From Streptomyces sp. NBC_01288 (lineage in GTDB: Bacteria > Actinomycetota > Actinomycetes > Streptomycetales > Streptomycetaceae): a DNA stretch of 64,000 bases. A program made the position numbers and the translations under genes. The stretch covers positions 4,835,001 through 4,899,000 of the forward strand of contig NZ_CP108427.1 in NCBI RefSeq assembly GCF_035982055.1, given 5' to 3'. The notes beneath the pieces were generated by a model. That model was not told the origin of the DNA. It ran no database searches and was given only the letters and a program-made list of their open reading frames with translations. Below are positions 48,402-56,327 of this stretch, in pieces; position 1 is the first letter of the stretch, and each line of letters starts with the position of its first letter.

Positions 48402-48434
48402 AAGTGTGACACTTAGCCCTGAAGTGTCACACTT
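48402..48434. repeat. Tandem 13-bp palindromes, copy 3
   Basis: AAGTGTGACACTT (48402-48414) and AAGTGTCACACTT (48422-48434), both exact, centres 48408 and 48428 (20 bp apart), spacer of 7 nt different from the other copies. It lies 65 bases beyond the DUF397 stop, next to a GC hairpin, and about 255 bases upstream of the P450 start. Confidence 0.85.
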
Positions 48435-48499
48435 TCGCGGAGAGGGTCCCCTCTGGCGGGCACCGGCAAAGAGCCGCACCGCTCAAGCCCGGGGTCGAT

Positions 48500-48685
48500 T
48501 CACCGCGGAACCCGGTCACCCTTGATGTGCTCGACGAGGGCGGTGAAGGAGAGGGTGGGGAAGGAGAGGGTGGCACGGGTGGGCACCTTGGAGTCGCGGA
48601 CGGCTGTGCGGGTGGGGAGTTCCGCTATCTCGACGCAGGTGTCGCCGTCGCCGCCGCTGGAGTACGTCGACTTTCGCCAGTTCAT
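48500..48685 (-). CDS. DUF397 domain protein (module 3)
   Basis: 61 residues: MNWRKSTYSSGGDGDTCVEIAELP, TAVRDSKVPTRATLSFPTLSF and ALVEHIKGDRV. The ATG shares bases with the XRE stop (TAATG). The two FPTLSF-like segments come from a short direct DNA repeat within the gene. Role as in the other modules. Confidence 0.92.
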   Translation of the reverse strand: MNWRKSTYSSGGDGDTCVEIAELPTRTAVRDSKVPTRATLSFPTLSFTALVEHIKGDRVPR

Positions 48686-49536
48686 TACAGTTCCTTGGTC
48701 AGCCGGTGGATGAAGTCCCGCGACGCCACCGGGTCCAGTGACGCGCTCCTCACCCTATGGAACAGCGTGCGGAGCTTTTCCAACTGTGCTTCCGCATCGG
48801 AGAAGCCGACACCGGTCGGCGAGTCGCGCAACCCGGTGTCCAACCGGGGCACAGGGCCACCCAGATACATCATCGAGGCTCCGGCGCCCGCGAAACCCAC
48901 GTAGTCGACGGGGATGACCCGCACAATGGCGTGCCCCTTCTCGATCTCCTCCAGGATGAAGCCGAGTTGGGCGAGTGACGCCCGGCGATCCGACACTTGG
49001 ACACGCAGGGCGAACTCGTGGATGACCGTCTCGTACGGGGTGGGATCGTCGCCTTCGATGACGACGCGCCGGTTCAGCCGATGTTCGACACGTAGGGCCA
49101 CCTCGTTCTCGGGAAGCTCGGGGCGCATGTACGAGTAGACGGCGCGGGCGTAGTCGGAGGTCTGGAGCAGCCCGGGAACGAGCATGACCACGACCTCGCG
49201 AAGGAAGGTTGCGTGATGCTCGGCCTCGGCGGTGTCGAGGAACGCCGGCGGTAGCACTCCCCGGTACTCCTCCCACCAGCCACGTGTCCGATCGGTCGCC
49301 ATCGCCACGAGCGCGTCGATCAACTCCGTGTCCGTGCAGGCATAGTGGACAGCCAGTCGGCGAACGCGCTCTGCACTGACCGCCGCGATACCCAACTCCA
49401 TGTGGCTCATCTGGCCGGAGGTCGAGTTCAGGAGGGCCGCCGCCTCCCGGGCCTTCAAACCGGCGGCCTCGCGCAGCCTGCGCAGTTCAGTCCCCAAACG
49501 CACCTGTCGCGCTGTGGGGTTACTCCTCGGCGGCAT
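48685..49536 (-). CDS. XRE/DUF5753 (Scr1-family) regulator (module 3)
   Basis: 283 residues from ATG 49536 with AGGAGGGCGC before it; the frame is open to 49758. XRE helix-turn-helix at about 10-65 (LGTELRRLREAAGLKAREAAALLNSTSGQMSHMELG), then DUF5753 with the aromatic WWEEYRGVLPPAFLDTAEAEHHATFLREVVVMLVPGLLQTSDYARAVYSY, and VIRVIPVDYVGFAGAGASMMYLGG. It is divergent from the interrupted ATPase gene; an inverted repeat at 49608-49625 lies between them. Confidence 0.93.
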   Translation of the reverse strand: MPPRSNPTARQVRLGTELRRLREAAGLKAREAAALLNSTSGQMSHMELGIAAVSAERVRRLAVHYACTDTELIDALVAMATDRTRGWWEEYRGVLPPAFLDTAEAEHHATFLREVVVMLVPGLLQTSDYARAVYSYMRPELPENEVALRVEHRLNRRVVIEGDDPTPYETVIHEFALRVQVSDRRASLAQLGFILEEIEKGHAIVRVIPVDYVGFAGAGASMMYLGGPVPRLDTGLRDSPTGVGFSDAEAQLEKLRTLFHRVRSASLDPVASRDFIHRLTKEL

Positions 49537-49607
49537 GCGCCCTCCTGTTCCCAACGCGCCGGTAGCGGCGCCACGTTCGGGTGTCAGATTACGCCAGCCG
49601 GTTGCAC

Positions 49608-49625
49608 TGGCACCAATTCGTGCCA
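49608..49625. promoter_or_regulatory. Inverted repeat between XRE and ATPase genes (module 3)
   Basis: TGGCAC (49608-49613) and GTGCCA (49620-49625) with a 6-nt spacer, a perfect inverted repeat in the divergent gap. Same geometry as the module-1 repeat (6-nt spacer) but different arms, as expected if each XRE protein has its own operator. Confidence 0.5.
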
Positions 49626-49760
49626 TACCGTCAGTGACGCGCCGCACACCCTGCGAAACCCCGGGGCACCGGAAGCGCACCGCTCCGTCCTGCCACGACG
49701 GCTGCGGCACTGCCACCGGCCCTGAACGCCAACTCCCCACACCACAAACGGAGTTCACCC

Positions 49761-50177
49761 ATGCCCGAACCCGAACACCCCGCCCCCTGGGAGTACTCCC
49801 CCAACATCCCCAACGACCCCCGCGCCATCACGATCAGCCGCCGCACCCTCCGCCTCATCCTCACGATGCACGGACTGATCGACCTGGTCGACACCGCCGA
49901 ACTCCTCGCAACGGAGCTGGTGGGCAACGCAGTTCGCCACACGGAGGGCCCCGCCGCCCTACGCGTCTCCTGGTCGCCCGGCACCCTCCGTATCGGCGCC
50001 TGGGACGCGAACCCCGAACCCCCGCAGCCCCCAAACGAGTTGACGTCCATCACCGATCTGTAGGAGGGGCGCGGGCTCGCCCTCGTCAGAGCCTGCGCGA
50101 ACCAGTGGGGCTGGCAGCCCCTGTCCAGGAACGGTCACCGCGGCAAGTACGTCTGGTGCGAACTGGACGCAGCGTGA
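49761..50177 (+). pseudogene. RsbW-like anti-sigma ATPase gene with in-frame TAG
   Basis: The frame from ATG 49761 encodes the N-box of a GHKL/HATPase domain (LATELVGNAVRHTEGPAALRVSW, LRIGAWDANPEPP) and then stops at TAG 50061-50063. The same frame continues without interruption to TGA 50175-50177 and encodes EGRGLALVRACANQWGW and GKYVWCELDAA, the G-box and C-terminus of the same family. So a 138-codon gene is cut by one nonsense codon at codon 101. Without the C-terminal part the ATP lid is lost. Translational read-through is possible but not supported by any visible element. Confidence 0.85.
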
Positions 50178-50197
50178 GAGGCACCCACCTCCCCTCC

Positions 50198-50455
50198 ATG
50201 CGCACCGTGGGGGAGCTCCGTGCCGCCCTCACCATGGGCTACGGCTTCCCCGGCGACGCGGACGACTTCGAGGCCGAGCTGACCCGCGAGATCAACCATG
50301 CCGACCCGGCGGACCTCTCCGGCGTCGTCCGCCTCGTCGAGGAGTTCCGCGGCCGAGTCACCGCGCGCCAGGACCCCTCCTTCGGCTCAGCCGTCGCCGC
50401 GGCCGTCGCCGAAATCCGCTCGGCTCGGGAATCGGCTCGGGAAACCGATCAGTGA
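50198..50455 (+). CDS. Small hypothetical protein
   Basis: 85 residues from ATG 50198, or 93 from GTG 50174, which overlaps the stop of the interrupted ATPase (GTGA). Sequence MRTVGELRAALTMGYGFPGDADDFEAELTREI, then a helix VVRLVEEFRGRVTARQDPSFG and a charged C-terminus. No function known; genes of this type commonly follow ATPase/XRE loci in Streptomyces. Confidence 0.7.
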   Translation: MRTVGELRAALTMGYGFPGDADDFEAELTREINHADPADLSGVVRLVEEFRGRVTARQDPSFGSAVAAAVAEIRSARESARETDQ

Positions 50456-50723
50456 ACGACGACCAGCAGCCGACCGTCGCCGAGATCACCCGTGAGGCCC
50501 GCGCTCGCTGTTGGAGAAGAACCCGGCACTCGGCCGGAGAGCACAAAGCGCCGTCGGTGGCATGAAGGTCTACACGACCCCCCTCGAAGGCAGGGGCCTC
50601 CGCCCCACACTCACCGTCACCTACGTCTACGACGCCCTTCCTCCCGAACCCGGCCACACGTCTCCCCCACGCGGCGCCGGCGCGGTGCGCGACCGCCGAC
50701 GAGTTGTGATCGGTATTCGGTAG
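50452..50723 (+). pseudogene. Frameshifted small hypothetical gene
   Basis: GTG 50452 (overlapping the previous stop) opens VNDDQQPTVAEITREARARC..., which stops after 37 codons. A second frame from about 50511 encodes LEKNPALGRRAQSAVGGMKVYTTPLEGRGLRPTLTVTYVYDAL. Adding one base near CGCTGTTG (50505-50512) joins them as ...REARARLLEKNPALG..., a natural helix, so a 1-base deletion is the simplest explanation. No family recognised. Confidence 0.6.
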
Positions 50724-50969
50724 ACCGGGCCATGACGTCGCAAGCCCCTGCTGCCACTGCCGCTGCCGCTGCCGCTGCCGCTGCCGGCCGCCATCGACGG
50801 ACGCCGACCGCTGGACACGCTGCTGACCAGGGATGTCCCGGCTCGCGACCGTAGCGCCTGTGGACTTGTGGTGAACATCGCAGGAGGTTGTCCCCGCTCC
50901 CCGCCCCGACCCCGCTTCTTGATGTTTCAATCTTTGCGACCTGCCAGGAACGCGGCGATTGGTGGTGCG
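50724..50969. other. Gap before STAND-WD40 gene
   Basis: 246 bases. The only structure is a run of CCGCTG units at about 50753-50788. It probably contains the promoter of the downstream gene. Confidence 0.4.
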
Positions 50970-53900
50970 ATGGGACGTCCCGAGCGGCCGGTGGACCCCG
51001 AGGCCGGAGCCGTGCAGCGGCTCGCGCACGAGCTGCGGGAGCTGCGCGCCGGGTGCGGCGGGCCGTCGTACCGGGTGATGGCCCGGCGCGCGCACTACTC
51101 GGCGGCCACCCTCGCGCAGGCGGCCGGGGGCGAACGGTTGCCGTCGCTGGCCGTGGTGCAGGCGTACGCGACGGCCTGCGACGCCGATCCCGGGGAGTGG
51201 GAGGCGCGGTGGAAGGCCGCGGCCGAGGAGGAGCGGGCCGCCGTACGGGAAGAGGGGGTGGACAAGCCGCCGTATCGCGGGCTGGTGCGGTTCGAGCCCG
51301 GGGACGAGGCGCTGTTCTTCGGGCGGGAGCGGCTGGTCGGGGAGTTGCTGGAGCTGGTGTACGAGCACCGGCTGGCGATGGTGTTCGGGGCGTCGGGGAG
51401 CGGGAAGTCGTCGTTGCTGCGGGCCGGGCTGATACCCCGGCTGCGGCGCCGCGTGCAGGAGGACGGCTGCGCGGCCGTGCTGCGCGTGCTCACCCCGGGG
51501 GCCACGCCCGCCGCGACCCACGGGCATCTGCTCGCCCCGAAGGACGGGGAGCCGGACAGCTGGGTGGTGGTCGACCAGTTCGAGGAGATCTTCACGCTGT
51601 GCCGGGACCGGGAGGAGCGGGCACGGTTCATCGAGCTGCTGCTCGCCGCCCGGGAGCCGAGGACTCGGCTGCGGGTCGTCGTCGCCGTACGGGCCGACTT
51701 CTACGCCCGCTGCGCCGAGCACCGCGGGCTCGTGGACGCGTTGCGCGAGGCGCATCTGCTGGTCGGGCCGATGGACGCGACGGAGTTGCGGGAGGCCGTC
51801 GTACGGCCGGCCGCCGCTGCCGGGCTGCTGGTCGAACGGGAGTTGACCGCCCGGATCATCGACGAGGTCGTGGAACGGCCCGGCGCGCTGCCGATGCTGT
51901 CCCACGCCCTGCTGGAGACCTGGCACCGGCGCCACGGCCGGACCCTGACCATGGCCGCCTACGACGCGGCGGGCGGAGTGTGCGGCGCGATCGCCGCCAC
52001 CGCAGAACGCCTCTACGACAGCCTCTCCCCCGCGCAGGCCCGCACCGCCCGGCGCGTGCTGCTCAGGCTGGTCGAACCGGGGCAGGGGACCACGGACACC
52101 CGGCGCCCGGTCCTGCGTGCCGAACTGGACTCCGGTGACCCGGAGTTGTGCGAGGTCGTGGAGCGGCTGGCGCGTGCCCGGCTGCTGACCGTGGACGCCG
52201 ACTGTGTCGAGTTGGCGCATGAAGCCCTCATCAACAGCTGGCCCAGGCTGCACAGTTGGGTCGAGGAAGATCGTGAACGGCTGCGCCATCACCGGAGTCT
52301 CACCCAGGCCGCGCAGACGTGGGAGGAGCTCGGCCGGGACACCGGCACGCTGTACCGGGGCAACCGGCTGGCCCACGCCGAGGAGTTGTTCGCGGCCGGG
52401 CACTCCCCCGAACTCAACACGCTGGAACGGGAGTTCATCACCGCCGCCCTCGACGCCCGTGCGCACGAACACCGCACCGCCACCCGTACCGCACGCCGGG
52501 CCCGGCGCCTGATCGTCTCGCTGTCCGTCGCCGTGGCCCTCTCGCTCGTCACCGGTCTGGTCGCCTGGCAACTGCACCGCAACGGCGTCCGCGAGCACCT
52601 CGAAACGGCCGCCCGCCGGGTCGCCTCGGTCGCCGGGTCGATGCGGACGACCGACCCGCGCACCGCCATGCTGCTCAGCGTCGCCGCCTGGCGTACGGCA
52701 CCGCTCACCGAGAGCCGCTCCGCCCTGCTCGGCGCGCTCACCCAGCCGCAGGTGGACGCCTTCACCGCGCCCGGGGCGGACGGCGACACCCCGCGCTTCC
52801 TCGCCGACTCCGGCCGGACCGTGCTCAGTTCGGAGGGGCGGACCTGGCGAACGTGGGACGTCGCCGGGCATCGTCGTACCGCCTCGGGGTCGCTGCCCCG
52901 CCGGAGCACCGTCCGCGCCGTCGGGCCCGACGCGCGGGTCGTGGTGCTTCAAGTGCCGGGTGGGCAGCGGCTGTTGGACACGCGCACGGGGAAGTGGACC
53001 GGGCCGGCGCGGGTGCTTCCGTCGTCGTACCGGATCGGCTTCGGGCCGGGCGGTCGTAGCTATGTGGTGCGTGATCCGGGCGGTGGCGGGCGGAGCGGGG
53101 GAAGCAAGGGGAAGGGCGGCGGGCGGACGTGGGTGCGGGCCGTCTCGGACGACCGGGTGTTGTACGAGGCCTCGGGCTCGGGTGCGCCCGATGTGGCGCC
53201 GAGTCCGGACGACCGGCAGGTGGCCGTCTGTAGCAAGGGGCACGCGCCCGTCGTGCGGGACCTCGGGCGTCGGCGGGTGGTGCACGGGGCGTGGGAGCGC
53301 ACGCACGGGATCTGCGACGACTCGTACGAACTGCTCCGGTTCGACGGGAAGCGGCGGCTCATCGCGCTGTCGAGCACCGGGATCCGCGCCTGGGACACCG
53401 TGTCCGGGCGGCGGCTGGCCGGCATCTTCTATCCGGATGTGCAGTACGCCGCGTTCAGCCCGGACGGGGAGTTCCTGGCGGCCTCGTGCCGGGACGAGAT
53501 CCGGGTGTGGCGGGTGTCGGCGCCGGACGCGCCGGTTTTCCGGTACACCCTCAACGGGCAGTTGCCGTCCGGGAGTTTGGCCTGGGATCCGTCGCGGCCG
53601 GTGCTGCGGTATCTCGAAGGCGCGACCGTCCACACGCTGGACGTGGCCGCGGCTACCACCTCGCGGTGGCGGGACCGTCCACTCGACAACGCGCTGCTCG
53701 ATCCGTCCGGACGGTTGCTCGCCACGGCCGAACTCAGCGGCGGGCGCTACCGGTTCCAGCTCCGGGCGGCCTCGGACGGGCGGTTGGTGCGGGAGTTGCG
53801 GGCACCTGCGTTGCCGGTCTCCCGCGATGGCCTGAGCGAGGCGGTCGTGCCGGGCGACACCAAGTCGCTGATGGCGTTCAGTCCGGACGGCCGCGCGTTC

Positions 53901-54941
53901 GTGTACGGGGTGACGGCACCGGGGCGGGACACGGTCGGGCAGCGGTTGATCGTGTGGGATGTCGCGCGTCGGCGGGAGCGTGGCACGGTGGATCTCGGCG
54001 CCGCCTCATCGGAATCGGCGTCGGGTTCGAGTTCGGCGTCGAGTTCGGGTTCGGCGTCGAGTTCGGGTTCGAGTTCGGCGTCCACTTCAGGGCCCGCCGT
54101 CTCGGTCGCCCTCGGCCCGGACGGACGCACCCTGCTCGCCGCGCGCACCTGGAACGCCCCGGCCGCCGCCACTCCACTCCCCGACCTCGACGACCTCCCC
54201 GAACTCAGCAAACTGACCGGCCTCACGGGCACCGCCCCGGACACGACCAGCACCACCAGCACCACCGGGGTCACCGACGAGGTCTGGGACATCGCTCGCC
54301 ACCGTAGGACCGCCGTGCTCGACGACTTCGACAGCGGCACCCTGGCCTTCCGGCCGGACGGTCGACTCCTCGTCGGCAACAGCCACTCCGTCGAACTGCC
54401 CACCGATCCCACCAGGGTGCGGACCGGTCCCGTCACCGCGCAGGCCCTCGGGCAGAGCGGGCGGATCGGGGCCCTGGCGTTCAGCGGTGACGGTTCGCGG
54501 CTGGCGGCCGGTGATCTGACCGGGCGGGTCGCCCTGTGGGACGGGGCGCTGCGCGAGCGCACGGGCATCCTGCCGAACGCCTTCCCCGCCTCGGCCACCA
54601 ACACCCCCGAAGCCGTCAGCGCGTTGGCCTTCAGCCCGGACGGCCGTACCCTCGCCGTCGCGGGCGACGCCGGCACCGTCCAGCTCTGGGACACCGCCAC
54701 CCGGCAACCCCTCGGCGGCAACCTCCCCACCCCCGGCGAAGCCGTCCGCTCCCTCGCCTTCAGCCCCGACAACAGCACGCTCTACGTCGCCGGCGACCAC
54801 GTCCCGCTCCGGCGCTACGCCATCTCCGCGTCCGCCGCCCTCACCCAGGTGTGCGCCCGCGCGGGCACCGCGCTGACCCGGGCCCAGTGGGCCGCCCACA
54901 TCCCGGACGCGCCCTACCGGAGCACCTGCGAACGGCGATGA
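50970..54941 (+). CDS. HTH-nSTAND NTPase-WD40 repeat protein
   Basis: 1323 residues. N-terminal XRE-like helix-turn-helix (about 15-75: YRVMARRAHYSAATLAQAAGGERLP), then an nSTAND1 NTPase: FFGRERLVGELL, Walker A GASGSGKSS (140-148), WVVVDQFEEIFTLC (Walker B), and winged-helix part with LARARLLTVDADCVELAHEALINSWPRL. A transmembrane helix (about 513-534) separates the NTPase from a C-terminal half of WD40-type blades with FSPDGR repeats. A Ser-rich low-complexity linker (54007-54090) interrupts it. STAND proteins act as ligand-triggered switches. ATG 50970 has only a weak ribosome site. Confidence 0.9.
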   Translation: MGRPERPVDPEAGAVQRLAHELRELRAGCGGPSYRVMARRAHYSAATLAQAAGGERLPSLAVVQAYATACDADPGEWEARWKAAAEEERAAVREEGVDKPPYRGLVRFEPGDEALFFGRERLVGELLELVYEHRLAMVFGASGSGKSSLLRAGLIPRLRRRVQEDGCAAVLRVLTPGATPAATHGHLLAPKDGEPDSWVVVDQFEEIFTLCRDREERARFIELLLAAREPRTRLRVVVAVRADFYARCAEHRGLVDALREAHLLVGPMDATELREAVVRPAAAAGLLVERELTARIIDEVVERPGALPMLSHALLETWHRRHGRTLTMAAYDAAGGVCGAIAATAERLYDSLSPAQARTARRVLLRLVEPGQGTTDTRRPVLRAELDSGDPELCEVVERLARARLLTVDADCVELAHEALINSWPRLHSWVEEDRERLRHHRSLTQAAQTWEELGRDTGTLYRGNRLAHAEELFAAGHSPELNTLEREFITAALDARAHEHRTATRTARRARRLIVSLSVAVALSLVTGLVAWQLHRNGVREHLETAARRVASVAGSMRTTDPRTAMLLSVAAWRTAPLTESRSALLGALTQPQVDAFTAPGADGDTPRFLADSGRTVLSSEGRTWRTWDVAGHRRTASGSLPRRSTVRAVGPDARVVVLQVPGGQRLLDTRTGKWTGPARVLPSSYRIGFGPGGRSYVVRDPGGGGRSGGSKGKGGGRTWVRAVSDDRVLYEASGSGAPDVAPSPDDRQVAVCSKGHAPVVRDLGRRRVVHGAWERTHGICDDSYELLRFDGKRRLIALSSTGIRAWDTVSGRRLAGIFYPDVQYAAFSPDGEFLAASCRDEIRVWRVSAPDAPVFRYTLNGQLPSGSLAWDPSRPVLRYLEGATVHTLDVAAATTSRWRDRPLDNALLDPSGRLLATAELSGGRYRFQLRAASDGRLVRELRAPALPVSRDGLSEAVVPGDTKSLMAFSPDGRAFVYGVTAPGRDTVGQRLIVWDVARRRERGTVDLGAASSESASGSSSASSSGSASSSGSSSASTSGPAVSVALGPDGRTLLAARTWNAPAAATPLPDLDDLPELSKLTGLTGTAPDTTSTTSTTGVTDEVWDIARHRRTAVLDDFDSGTLAFRPDGRLLVGNSHSVELPTDPTRVRTGPVTAQALGQSGRIGALAFSGDGSRLAAGDLTGRVALWDGALRERTGILPNAFPASATNTPEAVSALAFSPDGRTLAVAGDAGTVQLWDTATRQPLGGNLPTPGEAVRSLAFSPDNSTLYVAGDHVPLRRYAISASAALTQVCARAGTALTRAQWAAHIPDAPYRSTCERR
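54007..54090. repeat. Low-complexity hexamer repeat in STAND-WD40 gene
   Basis: Imperfect GGTTCGAGTTCG / TCGGCGTCGAGT units encode a run of Ser, Gly and Ala between WD40 blades. The repeat is in frame, like the one at 34694-34759. Confidence 0.8.
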
Positions 54942-55053
54942 ACTGCGGTGATTGTTTGTCTGGAGTGATCGAAGGGGCTACTTGGACAACCCCTGGATCG
55001 CCAGCCTTGGAGGTGAGGCCTGACAGATCCCCTTGACCGAAGGCGCGTCAGAC

Positions 55054-55929
55054 GTGATCCGAGAACGCTCCCCCGACCGCCCCTCTGTCCTCGTGGTGGA
55101 GGACGACGCCGGCACCTCCGCGCCCCTCGTGACGGCCCTGGGCTTCCTCGGCTTCGACGCGCACACCGTCACCGCGGGCACCAGCGGCACCGGCACCGAG
55201 GCGCTGGCCGCCGTACGCGAACGACGCCCCGACGCCGTCCTGCTCGACCTCGCACTCCCCGACCCCGACAACCCTTACGGCACTGACGGCACCGACGGCA
55301 CCGAGGTCTGCCGGCTGCTGCGGGCCTCGGGCGACAACACCCCGGTGCTCTTCCTCAGCCCCCGCCACTCGGTCGCGGACAAGTGCCGCGCCCTGGCGAT
55401 GGGCGGCGACGACTACGTCACCAAGCCCTTCGACCTCACCGAGGTCAGCGCCCGCGTCCGCGCCCTGATCCGCCGCTCCCGCGTCTCCGTCCCCCGCCGG
55501 ACCATCGGCTACGACGCCCCCGCCGCCCCGCGCCGCCTGCGCGCGGCCGGTGTCGAACTCGACGTCGACACCCGCGAGGCCTGGCACCACGGACAGCCGG
55601 TGCGGTTGTCGGCCACGGAGTTCGCCCTCCTGAGGGTCCTCATGGAGAACGCCGGCCGGGTCGTCTCCAAGGGCGCCATCCTCGACAGCGTCTGGAAGTA
55701 CGACTTCCAGGGCGAGTCCGGGGTGGTGGAGACCTACGTCTACTACCTGCGCCGGAAGTTGGACGACTCCGGCCAGTCACTCATCCGTACCGTGCGGGGC
55801 GCGGGCTATCTGGTGAGCGCCGACCCCACCACCGAGAAGGGGAACACCGGTGGTGGGGTCGGCAGTACGGGGATCGGCGGTGACGGGGCCGGCGGTGGTG
55901 CCGTCGGTCAGCCGATCCAGAGGTCGTAG
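55054..55929 (+). CDS. Orphan OmpR-family response regulator
   Basis: 291 residues from GTG 55054 (TTG 55033 is an alternative, with GGAGGTGAGG 14 bases before it). Receiver domain: VLVVEDD at the start, phospho-acceptor in DAVLLDLALPD and DDYVTKPF; a Gly/Asp/Thr-repeat insert (NPYGTDGTDGTEVC) follows the acceptor loop, longer than usual. C-terminal winged helix LSATEFALLRVLMENAGRVVSKGAILDSVW ... VETYVYYLRRKLDD, then a Gly-rich tail of about 35 residues. No sensor kinase is adjacent. The 3' end overlaps the convergent gene by 22 bases. Confidence 0.92.
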   Translation: MIRERSPDRPSVLVVEDDAGTSAPLVTALGFLGFDAHTVTAGTSGTGTEALAAVRERRPDAVLLDLALPDPDNPYGTDGTDGTEVCRLLRASGDNTPVLFLSPRHSVADKCRALAMGGDDYVTKPFDLTEVSARVRALIRRSRVSVPRRTIGYDAPAAPRRLRAAGVELDVDTREAWHHGQPVRLSATEFALLRVLMENAGRVVSKGAILDSVWKYDFQGESGVVETYVYYLRRKLDDSGQSLIRTVRGAGYLVSADPTTEKGNTGGGVGSTGIGGDGAGGGAVGQPIQRS

Positions 55930-56276
55930 ACCGCCTTGTCCTGCGTGTCGTTGTACGAGATCAGCCGAGGCTCCCAGCGCCAGCCGGTGCTGGGCTTGCG
56001 GTGGTGGAACTCGACCGACTGCCCGGCCTTCCACCAGTAACCGCTCGCCGTGGTGCAGCCCTTGGGCGCGATCTCCCAGAACTGCGAGCCGATCCAGTCC
56101 CCGTACTGGTTCTCCCCGACGAAGTAGAACTTCACCGTCTCGGTGGACCCGCTGCACACCCTGAGCGTCACGAACTTGTCGCTCGCCGCGGAGGCCGTAC
56201 CGGGGGCCGCGAGACCACCGACCGCGGCCGCCGCCGCGAGCATCGCCATGACCACTTTGCGTCTGACCGTGCGCAT
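55908..56276 (-). CDS. Small secreted protein
   Basis: 122 residues with a signal peptide (MRTVRRKVVMAMLAAAAAVGGLAAPGTASAA, cleavage after ASA). The mature ~90 residues contain two cysteines (VCSGSTE, KGCTTASG) that could form one disulphide, and a Trp/Tyr-rich pattern (YGDWIGSQFWEIAPKG, GYWWKAGQSVEF, RWEPRLISYND). No family recognised; the aromatic pattern suggests a carbohydrate-binding or beta-sandwich fold. Confidence 0.78.
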   Translation of the reverse strand: MRTVRRKVVMAMLAAAAAVGGLAAPGTASAASDKFVTLRVCSGSTETVKFYFVGENQYGDWIGSQFWEIAPKGCTTASGYWWKAGQSVEFHHRKPSTGWRWEPRLISYNDTQDKAVYDLWIG

Positions 56277-56327
56277 AGAACTACCGCCTTCCTTACGTGG
56301 GTTGGTGAATATTTGCCCCGCTGTGTG

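Larger units (their letters stand above)
48148..48499. other. Intergenic region with tandem palindromes (module 3)
   Basis: 352 bases between the P450 gene and the DUF397 gene, both on the minus strand. It holds the tandem palindromes (48402-48434) and a short GC hairpin (48376-48400). The rest is presumably the P450 promoter; no clear elements are visible. Confidence 0.5.

Noticed and set aside
50753..50788. CCGCTG run before the STAND-WD40 gene as a regulatory element
   Set aside because: A plain GC-rich simple repeat with no symmetry; listed only as part of the gap.
50358..53633. A 1091-codon open frame on the minus strand opposite the STAND-WD40 gene
   Set aside because: It is antisense to an excellent coding sequence; its product is His/Arg/Pro low complexity with no domain, an effect of high GC at codon position three.
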